Positions 1 through 7,998 of a DNA stretch of 54,839 nucleotides are shown here, one piece after another. Origin of the DNA: Candidatus Nomurabacteria bacterium. Its GTDB lineage: Bacteria; Patescibacteriota; Minisyncoccia; Phycocordibacterales; Phycocordibacteraceae. Under the pieces are notes generated by a model, which ran no database searches, had not been told where the DNA came from, and saw only the letters and a list, made by a program, of their open reading frames with translations. Numbering within the stretch: the first letter of the stretch is position 1; each line of letters starts with the position of its first letter. The DNA is taken from NCBI GenBank assembly GCA_943353835.1, contig CALRBA010000004.1:1-54839 (forward strand). The letters are read 5' to 3'. The translations under genes were made by a program, and so were the position numbers.

Positions 1-86
1 GCGGCGTCAACGACCGAGATGCCGTCGTTCTTGATGCGATTGATAATCTGCTCCTTCACGTCCTTGGCGATGCGGTGCTTCTTCAT
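1..86 (-). mobile_element. 5' end of IS transposase ORF (HTH/orfA-like), runs off window edge
   Basis: Minus-strand translation MKKHRIAKDVKEQIINRIKNDGISVVDA resembles transposase N-terminal HTH proteins. A hairpin (90-119) sits just before the start codon. Confidence 0.6.
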
Positions 87-89
87 ATG

Positions 90-119
90 CTTGTATGTTA
101 GTGTGGCTAATCATACAAG
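90..119. repeat. Hairpin upstream of transposase start (CTTGTATG-TTAG/CTAA-CATACAAG)
   Basis: Inverted arms of 8+4 bp with a single bulge, 5-nt loop. Confidence 0.7.
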
Positions 120-476
120 GTTGGTATGCAAATTTTGGGGTCCAGGCCAGGAGTGAGGCCTGGCATTACTAAGAATATTTCGTGATTTCACAAACCCATG
201 AACTGACAATCGTGGTCGGTAAATCAGTGTAAGAATACGATTCAGTTTTCTCTGAATAATTTTGAGAGTTGACACTGGTGCGAATATTTCCCGAATTCCT
301 CCACTCTTCTTTTGTATTTCAAACTTTTTATATGCTTGTGGCTTGTCTGCTCTGTAAAGCAGATAAACAAACGTCGAATACTTAACTTCGAGCAGATCTG
401 CCAATTCCAGCTTTGAGGCTAGTCTTAAAAATCGACTTTTCAACTCTTCATCAGTTAGTGTCAGGTTCGTTTTCAT
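111..476 (-). pseudogene. Retron-type reverse transcriptase, N-terminal fragment, truncated at probable IS boundary
   Basis: YKKFEIQKKSGGIREIFAPVSTLKIIQRKLNRILTLIYRPRLSVHGFVKSRNILSNARPH matches the N-terminal pattern of retron/bacterial RTs; the ORF stops before the catalytic core, next to the IS end. Confidence 0.75.
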
Positions 477-485
477 TATTCTGTT

Positions 486-646
486 CAGGAGAGAGGGTGG
501 AAAAATTCTTCATACTGCCCATACAGGTACATAGGAACCTGAAGATAGGAGGACATAAATACTTATATCCACTACAGCACGTATACCAGACCTTCTTAAC
601 ATCGCCGCGAATACACAGCGAAAAGCAATTCCCACCCTCTCTTCTG
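486..646 (-). ncRNA. Candidate retron msr-msd ncRNA bounded by a1/a2 inverted repeats
   Basis: CAGGAGAGAGGGTGG (486-500) pairs with CCACCCTCTCTTCTG (632-646). Internal hairpins include TCGCTG/CGGCGA and GGATATAA/TTATGTCC. TATAAT lies upstream at 667-672 and the RT start directly downstream. Confidence 0.55.
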
Positions 647-666
647 GATAGAAGTGACCTGGCCCT

Positions 667-672
667 ATTATA
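667..672 (-). promoter_or_regulatory. -10 element (TATAAT) of candidate retron transcript
   Basis: Perfect TATAAT on the minus strand about 20 bp before the a1 repeat. Confidence 0.5.
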
Positions 673-679
673 CTCTTCA

Positions 680-714
680 TACGCAAAAGCCGCCCTTCGG
701 GCGGCTTTTGCGTA
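680..714. terminator. Perfect 16-bp hairpin, terminator-like
   Basis: TACGCAAAAGCCGCCC-TTC-GGGCGGCTTTTGCGTA. Confidence 0.75.
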
Positions 715-782
715 CGTGATGCCGGGCGGTACTGTACTGGTCTTGATGGGGGACGGTACTGGTTCCTGGCGTCACAACCGTG

Positions 783-853
783 TTGCGGGGGCCAGAATCG
801 AACTGGCGTCTGGAGGTTATGAGCCTCCCGAGGTACCTCTCCTCTACCCCGCT
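783..853 (-). tRNA. tRNA-Met(CAT), initiator-like
   Basis: AGCGGGGTAGAGG...GGAGGCTCATAACCTCC...CCAGTTCGATTCTGGCCCCCGCA. Close to fMet tRNA, A1:A72 unpaired, anticodon CAT, CCA not encoded. Confidence 0.85.
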
Positions 854-884
854 AATTTAGTTTACTCTCCTCTAGCGAACTTGG

Positions 885-1460
885 CTAGATGGCTTTAAGC
901 TCGCGGAAGACGGCTGCGTAACGCGCGATGGTGCGATGTGCCAATTCCTCGGATAGATTGAAAGCGGAGCCCTCGTGCGCAATCTGGTTACGTACCTTGT
1001 GCGCCTCCCACGCGTCATTAAGCGTAGAGAGACTTTCAGACTCTACGGCTTTTAACTTCTCACCTACTCCGTCGCCGACATACCCATTGCGTGATAATAC
1101 GTCGTCAAGCATTATGTCCGCTTCAATAATCGCCTCGCGCCACTGGCTCGTGCCCGCGCCATCTGCGAGCGACTCAATGTGTTGCCAGCGTGGATTAATT
1201 CCGCCTTCAGCTTCAGGCGTGTGTACAAGCGTGTTGTAATAAACTTCTTCGCGCTTACGCAATTCAAATAGTTTTACCGTTGCATAAACTATAACGAACA
1301 GTCCTATAACCGACAGCATATATCCTATGACGATAATCCAGAGCCAGATATGAGCGATTGCGGATTCTAATCCGGCATAATTGAAAACTGCGTGCGGTCC
1401 GTAAATCCACTCGTATAAAAGGCGGAAAAAGTATTCTACGTTTGCCTGATTGCCTGACAT
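885..1460 (-). CDS. Hypothetical membrane protein (two N-terminal TM segments)
   Basis: 191-aa ORF with hydrophobic N-terminal half; TATACT -10 just upstream of the start. Confidence 0.75.
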   Translation of the reverse strand: MSGNQANVEYFFRLLYEWIYGPHAVFNYAGLESAIAHIWLWIIVIGYMLSVIGLFVIVYATVKLFELRKREEVYYNTLVHTPEAEGGINPRWQHIESLADGAGTSQWREAIIEADIMLDDVLSRNGYVGDGVGEKLKAVESESLSTLNDAWEAHKVRNQIAHEGSAFNLSEELAHRTIARYAAVFRELKAI

Positions 1461-1466
1461 ATAAAC

Positions 1467-2879
1467 TTAGTATACCGCTTCTCCAATGGCGAAAAGCGAG
1501 TTTTCAGATTGATGCGGGGCGGTGAAATGTATGCCGACCGGAAGATTCTTCCCTTCTCTCTCTACCATACCCATCGGGACGGATATAGCCGGCATACCAG
1601 TTAAGTTCGCAGTCACAGTGAAGATGTCTTCAAGATACATAGAGAGCGGGTCGCTCTTCTGCCCAAATTTGAAAGCCGGAGACGGAGTCGTCGGAAATGC
1701 GATAACATCACAGGACTCAAACGCTTTCTCATATTCACGACGCAATACGGCGCGCGCCGCATCCGCCTTTTTATAATACGCGTCAATATAACCTGAAGAG
1801 AGGACAAATGTACCGAGCAGGATGCGACGGCGAGTTTCTTCTCCAAAACCTTCAGTACGAGATTTTATGTAATCCTCAAGCAGAGTGTCGCCGCGCTCCG
1901 CGAGCCCGTAACGCATACCGTCCAGACGCGCGAGATTCGTGGAAACTTCGGCTGGCATGATGACATAATAAGCGGCGAGCGCGTGAGAGCTCATCGGCAA
2001 TTCTACATCCACTAGAGTGTGTCCTGTGTCTGTCAGATGTGCGAGTGTTGTATTAAAAGTCGTGAGTACGTCTGCATCAACGCCATTCTCTAGAAGACGC
2101 CACGGCACGCCTACACGAAGATGCTTCGGAGACGCAAGAACTCCATACAAACCGTCAGGAATAGTTGTTGAATCTAATATGTCTATTCCGCGAATTGTCT
2201 CGTAGAGAACGTGTGCATCTTCAATTGTTTTTGTTAGAGGACCAATCTGATCAAGTGAAGAGCCCATCGCTATGAGCCCCGAGCGCGAGACGGCGCCGTA
2301 AGTCGGCTTCAGTCCCACAAGACCGGTATAGGCCGCTGGTTGGCGGACAGAGCCGCCGGTGTCGGAGCCGAGCGCAGCGATACAGAGATGCGCGGCAACG
2401 GCCACAGCGGAGCCGCCGGAGGAGCCACCAGGCACTCGCGATATATCGTGCGAATTCTTCGTCGGGCCAAAAGCAGAATGCTCGGTAGAAGAGCCCATCG
2501 CGAACTCGTCCATGTTGGTACGCCCAATAAAAAGTGTTCCTGTATTTTTTAATTTCTTAATCACCGTCGCATCATAGGTCGCGCGATAATTCGCGAGCAT
2601 CTTACTCGCGGCGCTCGCGATCTTTCCTTCTATCAAAATATTGTCTTTTATTGCGATAGGAATTCCGCAGAGAAGTGGTGCGTCTCCATCGCCAATGCGT
2701 TTTTGCGCGGAGTTAATTGCCGTATCGTCTGCATCAAAAATTTCCAGATAGGCATTCAGCTCCGGATTCTTCGCACGCGCGGCCGCCGAGCACGCGTCCC
2801 AGAGCTCGCGCACGGTAAGCTCGCGGGCGCGAAGCGCCCGCACAGCCTCTACTATTGTCATCTCGTTCGCTTTAGTCAT
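1467..2879 (-). CDS. gatA: Aspartyl/glutamyl-tRNA amidotransferase subunit A
   Basis: Amidase signature GGSSGGSAVAVAA...ALGSDTGGSVRQPAAYTGLVGLKPTYG. Confidence 0.97.
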   Translation of the reverse strand: MTKANEMTIVEAVRALRARELTVRELWDACSAAARAKNPELNAYLEIFDADDTAINSAQKRIGDGDAPLLCGIPIAIKDNILIEGKIASAASKMLANYRATYDATVIKKLKNTGTLFIGRTNMDEFAMGSSTEHSAFGPTKNSHDISRVPGGSSGGSAVAVAAHLCIAALGSDTGGSVRQPAAYTGLVGLKPTYGAVSRSGLIAMGSSLDQIGPLTKTIEDAHVLYETIRGIDILDSTTIPDGLYGVLASPKHLRVGVPWRLLENGVDADVLTTFNTTLAHLTDTGHTLVDVELPMSSHALAAYYVIMPAEVSTNLARLDGMRYGLAERGDTLLEDYIKSRTEGFGEETRRRILLGTFVLSSGYIDAYYKKADAARAVLRREYEKAFESCDVIAFPTTPSPAFKFGQKSDPLSMYLEDIFTVTANLTGMPAISVPMGMVEREGKNLPVGIHFTAPHQSENSLFAIGEAVY

Positions 2880-3162
2880 GGGTGATGATCTGCTTCACGA
2901 CGAGCGCGTCGCCATCACGCGCAGGAAATTGTTCAGCAAGTTTTTCGGTATACTTGCCAGCCGCGTGCGGCTCACCGTCAACGCGCATGACATTACGCAA
3001 TGTGGGCTTCACTTTCTCTCCCTTTGGCAGTTCCAATTTCTCCAGCTGTCCAACGTAATCAAGAATAGCGTCAAACTCGCTCGTGAACTTCTCCAGTTCC
3101 GAATCCTCAACTCGTATACGCGCTAGCGCGGCTAACTTCTTCACGTCTTCGGTCGTCGCCAT
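2872..3162 (-). CDS. gatC: Aspartyl/glutamyl-tRNA amidotransferase subunit C
   Basis: VKKLAALARIRVEDSELEKFTSEFDAILDYVGQLEKL; overlaps gatA. Confidence 0.93.
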   Translation of the reverse strand: MATTEDVKKLAALARIRVEDSELEKFTSEFDAILDYVGQLEKLELPKGEKVKPTLRNVMRVDGEPHAAGKYTEKLAEQFPARDGDALVVKQIITHD

Positions 3163-3174
3163 TGTTAAACTCTA

Positions 3175-5184
3175 TCACGCCGACAGTTTTTTGAGGAATT
3201 CAGCTTCGGTAATGACTGAAACGCCAAGCTGTTTCGCCTTGTTGAACTTGCTACCGGGGTTTTCACCCGCGACAACAAAAGACGTCTTCGCCGATACTGT
3301 CCCCGTAGCTTTACCGCCCGCTCTCCGTACGCGCGTCTCCGCTTCTTCGCGCGAGAGTGTCGGCAGAGTACCTGTAATTACGACCGTCTGACCAGTTAAC
3401 GAGCCTTTTGAGGGTGCAACGACTTTTTGTATCTTCAAATGTTTCTGTAGACGCGAGAGAAGTACGCGGTTATTCGCATCCTTAAACCAATCAGCAACTG
3501 ATTTTCCGATGATCGGTCCAACGCCTTCTATTTTTGACAGAGACTCTTCAGTTGCTTTTCCAAGCGCGGCTAGCGTACCGAGGCGTGTTGCCAGAAGGAA
3601 CGCCATTTCTCCTCCAACATGCAGTATTCCGAGACCGATTAGCAACCTATCAAATGAAACTTTCTTTGCGACTTCAATCGCTGTAATAAGATTGTCTGCT
3701 TTCTTTTCTTCAAACCCTTCTAGCGCGAATAGTTCGTCTTTTGTCAGATCAAAGATGTCATCAAAATCTGAAATGAGATTTTGCTCCATGAGAAGCCGTA
3801 CCGTCTCCTTCCCCATGCCGGCGATATCCAGCGCGCTCTTGCTGGCGAAATGGATAAGTCGACGCGCCTGAATCTCAAAAGAGCCCGCGATTTTGCACCG
3901 GTGTGCGGCTTCTCCAGGAACTCTTTCAATCTTGCCGTCACCGCCACAAAGTGGCGAATGGGTCGGGAATTTCCAAACTTTTGCATTTTTTGGTCGCAAT
4001 TCTTTTATAACCATCACGATTTCTGGAATTACATCACCGGCCTTCTGGAGGATAACCGTGTCGCCGATACGAATATCCTTCTCTTTTATAAAATCTTCAT
4101 TGTGGAGCGTGGCGCGAGCGACGGTCGAGCCCGCAACCAGCACCGGCTTCAAGTGGGCGACGGGGGTGAGTTTACCGGTCCTGCCAACCTGTAGCGTAAT
4201 GTCCTCAACAATAGTTTGCACCTGCTCGGCCGGGAACTTGTATGCGAGCGCGAAGCGAGGTGCCTTACCGGTATAGCCGAGTTGCTCTTGCAGATCGCGA
4301 CTCTCAACCTTTATAACGATACCGTCCAGCTGATAATCAACTTTCTCTCTCCCGATGCGCCACTTCTCCCAGTAGGCGAACACGTCTTCAAGCGAGTCGG
4401 CGTGTTTATGTTCCGGATTGACCGGTAATCCAAGCTCCGCGAGATACGCGAGCTCTTCGCTCTGCGTCTGTGGCAACGATTCAGAGGTGCGAGCTACATC
4501 ATAGAGAAATGCCCCGAGCGGCCTACTCGCTGCAATCTTCGGGTCTAATTGGCGCACGGAGCCCGCGGCGGCATTGCGAGGATTCGCGAACAACGGCTCG
4601 CTATTTTTTTCACGAAGAGCATTTAATTTTAAAAATCCCGAGCGAGTTAGATACACCTCGCCCTCTGCAATTAAATCTATCGGTCTTGATAATCGTTCTG
4701 GTACGTGAGATATAGTGCGGACATTGTGTGTGACATCTTCGCCGATAACGCCGTCGCCGCGCGTCGCCGCACACACTAACCTTCCCTTTTCATACGTAAA
4801 AACTATTTTAAGCCCATCAATCTTTAACTCAATATCATATCCTGAATGTCGGGACGTACTACGTCCCGACATGAATTTATGTACACGTTCGTCAAAAGCA
4901 CGAATTTCCTCTTCAGAAAACGCATCATTGAATGACCATTGGGGTACTTCATGTTTAATTTTTTTTAAAAACTGCACCGCATCCCCTACGACTTTCTGTG
5001 TAACAGAATCAGCACGTGCAAGCTCTGGATATTTCTCCTCAATTTCTTTTAGTTCGCGATGAATGGCGTCGTACGCATCATCAGATATTTCCGGCGCATC
5101 TAGCGTGTAGTATTGGTTGGCGTGATGCACGAGAAACTCTTGAAGTTTCTTCGCGCGTTCTATAATCTCACTTGATACAGACAT
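3175..5184 (-). CDS. ligA: NAD-dependent DNA ligase LigA
   Basis: ELKIDGLKI, TRGDG, BRCT C-terminus; probable start MSVSSEIIERAKKL at 5184 rather than the ORF-track start at 5253. Confidence 0.97.
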   Translation of the reverse strand: MSVSSEIIERAKKLQEFLVHHANQYYTLDAPEISDDAYDAIHRELKEIEEKYPELARADSVTQKVVGDAVQFLKKIKHEVPQWSFNDAFSEEEIRAFDERVHKFMSGRSTSRHSGYDIELKIDGLKIVFTYEKGRLVCAATRGDGVIGEDVTHNVRTISHVPERLSRPIDLIAEGEVYLTRSGFLKLNALREKNSEPLFANPRNAAAGSVRQLDPKIAASRPLGAFLYDVARTSESLPQTQSEELAYLAELGLPVNPEHKHADSLEDVFAYWEKWRIGREKVDYQLDGIVIKVESRDLQEQLGYTGKAPRFALAYKFPAEQVQTIVEDITLQVGRTGKLTPVAHLKPVLVAGSTVARATLHNEDFIKEKDIRIGDTVILQKAGDVIPEIVMVIKELRPKNAKVWKFPTHSPLCGGDGKIERVPGEAAHRCKIAGSFEIQARRLIHFASKSALDIAGMGKETVRLLMEQNLISDFDDIFDLTKDELFALEGFEEKKADNLITAIEVAKKVSFDRLLIGLGILHVGGEMAFLLATRLGTLAALGKATEESLSKIEGVGPIIGKSVADWFKDANNRVLLSRLQKHLKIQKVVAPSKGSLTGQTVVITGTLPTLSREEAETRVRRAGGKATGTVSAKTSFVVAGENPGSKFNKAKQLGVSVITEAEFLKKLSA
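4846..4872. repeat. 27-bp palindrome inside ligA
   Basis: ATGTCGGGACGTA-C-TACGTCCCGACAT, perfect 13-bp arms; encodes MSGRSTSRH in frame. Confidence 0.9.
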
Positions 5185-5186
5185 GA

Positions 5187-5666
5187 TTAATAGCGAACGT
5201 TTAGACCACGTGCTACAAAACGCGCTCCGCCTGGACTCTCTACCGTACTGCACGAAACATCGTATCCCTGCGAGAAAATATACGTCATACCGGCACCATT
5301 AGGCTTGTAAACGGTTATGTCCGCACATCGTTTATTTGAATCCAGAGAAATGCGGTTGAAAACGATGAATTGGCTTGCCGTATACGAGAATGTGGCGGAA
5401 ATCGAAGAATCACAGGTCATTGCAGGCGCAGATGAAGGTGCGCTTGACGGATACGCAAAACGATTCTCTTTCTGGTCGGCGTATAAAGCACATTCAAGTC
5501 CTGCGTCTGCCGCATAAAACGAATACTGTGATTGTATCGCCGATGACGCGATTACTTGTTGCTTGTACGAGAGCGAGCCGAGCGCCAGCCCAAAGGAGAG
5601 CATTACCGACATAAATATGACGGCGATAAGAAGTGCGAACCCGCGCTGTGTATTTTTTATTGCCAT
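5187..5666 (-). CDS. PilX-like prepilin/T4P assembly protein
   Basis: QRGFALLIAVIFMSVMLSFGLALG N-terminus; start MAIKN at 5666. Confidence 0.75.
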   Translation of the reverse strand: MAIKNTQRGFALLIAVIFMSVMLSFGLALGSLSYKQQVIASSAIQSQYSFYAADAGLECALYADQKENRFAYPSSAPSSAPAMTCDSSISATFSYTASQFIVFNRISLDSNKRCADITVYKPNGAGMTYIFSQGYDVSCSTVESPGGARFVARGLNVRY

Positions 5667-6085
5667 GGAGTTAAATGGTTGCTGATGGTTACCGAATACG
5701 GAGTGCCGTGATAGCTCCACGACACCGTTGAGACAACCTTCTCATCTTTATCAGTTACCATGGTTGCTTGAACCGTACGAGTGAACGGTGTAGAGCCAAG
5801 ATTCGGAGCGGGATAACTTACAGTCCCAGTACCAAGCTGGGAGAGAAAATTAGACCACGCGGAACCCTCGTTCGGAGTATTATATACGGCAAGATAATTG
5901 TCATCACGCATCGCGCGCACGTATTCAATACCCTCTTGTGCTAGATACGAGGCGGTGAGCTGGTCTCTGGATATTCTCGCAGCAACAATGGCGCTATTCG
6001 CGGTGACGAGAGGCCCAGCGATAGCGAGCGTAATAATAGTTATCGCAACCATTGTTTCAATAAGAGTAAATCCTTTCATATTCAT
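5657..6085 (-). CDS. Type IV minor prepilin (PilV-like)
   Basis: MKGFTLIETMVAITIITLAIAGP. Confidence 0.85.
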   Translation of the reverse strand: MNMKGFTLIETMVAITIITLAIAGPLVTANSAIVAARISRDQLTASYLAQEGIEYVRAMRDDNYLAVYNTPNEGSAWSNFLSQLGTGTVSYPAPNLGSTPFTRTVQATMVTDKDEKVVSTVSWSYHGTPYSVTISNHLTPWQ

Positions 6086-6579
6086 ATATCAGAACCGCGC
6101 ATGGTCGCGCCGGTCTGTATTGTAAAGTTTTCATTCTTACCAGCCGCATACGGAACCGTACCGGACACTATAATGGTAACGCGAGCCTGTTGTCTATCGC
6201 CAGTAGCACGAAATGATCCAATACCGGACACAGAGAACACAAGCGAAGAAATCTCCACAGACGGGTCCGTGATAGCAATATTGTTTTGAACAATAGAGTT
6301 ATCGCGAAGCGCATAGGTTACGCTGGAACTTCCGTCTGCAGAAGTAAAGGTGAAAGATCCTCCTACTCCACTATAGTTGGTGCCCGTACGAATATCGCGT
6401 GTCATAGTCTCCAGAGCGAAAGAGAGATTATTTATTCCTGTCGCGATGCCCTGCGTCTGACGATTGATGCCTATCATCACCAAATACGCTCCAGAGGCGA
6501 GCGTCATAACGAGCGCGAAAAGTCCCACCGCGATTATGAGTTCTATGAGCGTGTATCCTCTGTTATTTTTCATGGACAT
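6082..6579 (-). CDS. Type IV minor prepilin (PilW-like)
   Basis: NRGYTLIELIIAVGLFALVMTLASGAYLVM. Confidence 0.8.
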   Translation of the reverse strand: MSMKNNRGYTLIELIIAVGLFALVMTLASGAYLVMIGINRQTQGIATGINNLSFALETMTRDIRTGTNYSGVGGSFTFTSADGSSSVTYALRDNSIVQNNIAITDPSVEISSLVFSVSGIGSFRATGDRQQARVTIIVSGTVPYAAGKNENFTIQTGATMRGSDI

Positions 6580-7193
6580 GAGACTGCATTCGCTATTATC
6601 TGTCCGGATTTAGAGACCGAAACATATTTCTCACCGCCCTGTGGCGAGGTGACTGTAATACATGCCTTCGCATTATTCACAGAATAATATCCATCTGCAC
6701 TTATAAATGCGTTTGGATTTGGGCGCTCGAATACAACGTCTAGCGACGACAGGTTGCATGTTGAATCAACGCATAATTTGCTTATGGTCATAACATTTCC
6801 GAGAGTGTACGTCTGTACAACCGAATCAGATCCATTTGTGTACGTATGATCTCCGGATTTGCAGTTAGGCTGACTACATGATGCAGTGGGCGATGTGTCG
6901 GCAAAGAATATAAAAGAGCTAGAAGGATTGCTCTGGAAACGTATACCATGCCCAGCGTTGACAGTCGTGCCGACCGCGCGACTGGCAATCCCATAAGTTT
7001 GAGCTGATCGTATTGAAAGAGCGATGTCGTACGCGGTATTCGCGAGTATGAGAGTCTTATTAAAAGAACTCTGACTGGTTATCACTACCATAGAAATGAT
7101 AACAATAATCGTGAGCACGACCATTAGTTCTACTAGAGTGAAGCCCTTCGACAGGCTCAGGATAAAACCGCGATTAGGACGAATATGTTCCAT
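6570..7193 (-). CDS. Type IV minor prepilin (GspH/FimT-like)
   Basis: KGFTLVELMVVLTIIVIISMVV. Confidence 0.85.
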   Translation of the reverse strand: MEHIRPNRGFILSLSKGFTLVELMVVLTIIVIISMVVITSQSSFNKTLILANTAYDIALSIRSAQTYGIASRAVGTTVNAGHGIRFQSNPSSSFIFFADTSPTASCSQPNCKSGDHTYTNGSDSVVQTYTLGNVMTISKLCVDSTCNLSSLDVVFERPNPNAFISADGYYSVNNAKACITVTSPQGGEKYVSVSKSGQIIANAVSCP

Positions 7194-7921
7194 TGGGTAA
7201 AATATGCGAGTAGAAATCCAGCCGCAAGATATGGCGCGAACGGCACCTCAACTCCCATTCTAGAGCCACGAGGCCTTCTATACAACATAGCCACTCCAAT
7301 AAGAGCGCCTATCCAGAATGAGAAAATGAATCCGGAGAGAGCGCTCTGGCCGACAAGAAGCGATAGACCGAAAGAGAGAGGAGCGTCAGCGAGGCCCATA
7401 GCGCGTCCGCGCGAGAAATAGTGAATTAAGACTAAACTAGTTCCAATGAGAACGGCGGTAACAAGCGAAGGGAAAAATTCGGAAATTGAAGGAGAGATAA
7501 GAAAACGTGTTAATCCACTCAATATAACGAATACAATAAGAAGCGATGATGGAAGTATCTGGTGGGAAATATCGTAGAGTACAAGCGCGAGAAGCACAGA
7601 GAGCGAAACAAGTAAGAACGGAAGTGCGATGGTGAGCCCGAGAGTGAGGTAGGAGAGTACGAAGAGTACGCCGAGTAGAACTTCAGTAATTGGAGAAAAC
7701 GGAGATATTCTGGCCCCGCAACAAAGAGACTTTCCGCTTGATGCGAAGAACGAAAAAACAGGAACGAGTGCGGACGGAGGAAGCGGAGAATTACACGCAT
7801 CACAATGAGAACGTCCAGTTAAAAAACCTTGACCGGTGTGTAGACGCACTGAAAGTACACCGACAAAGCTCGCGAGAATCATTCCGAGAATGAATAGCGC
7901 GACAGGAATGAGAAAAAGCAT
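7157..7921 (-). CDS. pilD: Prepilin peptidase
   Basis: Multi-TM protein with CDACNSPLPPSALVPVFSFF and GRAMGLADAPLSFGLSLLVG; start MLFLIPV at 7921. Confidence 0.9.
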   Translation of the reverse strand: MLFLIPVALFILGMILASFVGVLSVRLHTGQGFLTGRSHCDACNSPLPPSALVPVFSFFASSGKSLCCGARISPFSPITEVLLGVLFVLSYLTLGLTIALPFLLVSLSVLLALVLYDISHQILPSSLLIVFVILSGLTRFLISPSISEFFPSLVTAVLIGTSLVLIHYFSRGRAMGLADAPLSFGLSLLVGQSALSGFIFSFWIGALIGVAMLYRRPRGSRMGVEVPFAPYLAAGFLLAYFTQWNIFVLIAVLS

Positions 7922-7933
7922 ATGAGCATCATA

Positions 7934-7973
7934 GCAGGATCCCACCCGTTCTTATGAACGGGCGGGATCCTGC
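7934..7973. terminator. 18-bp-arm hairpin between pilA1 and pilD
   Basis: GCAGGATCCCACCCGTTC-TTAT-GAACGGGCGGGATCCTGC (one G:U). Confidence 0.7.
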
Positions 7974-7998
7974 TTCGTTAGCCAACTTGAGAGAAGAA

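Noticed and set aside
413-898. 161-aa plus-strand ORF
   Set aside because: Runs antisense across the retron-like region and through the tRNA-Met; no protein character.
2818-2840. GCGGGCGC-GAA-GCGCCCGC palindrome in gatA
   Set aside because: Encodes the ordinary ALRAREL segment of GatA; likely codon-usage coincidence rather than an insertion.
1522-2885. Several plus- and minus-strand ORFs overlapping gatA
   Set aside because: Shadow ORFs in a GC-rich gene with a clear product on the minus strand.
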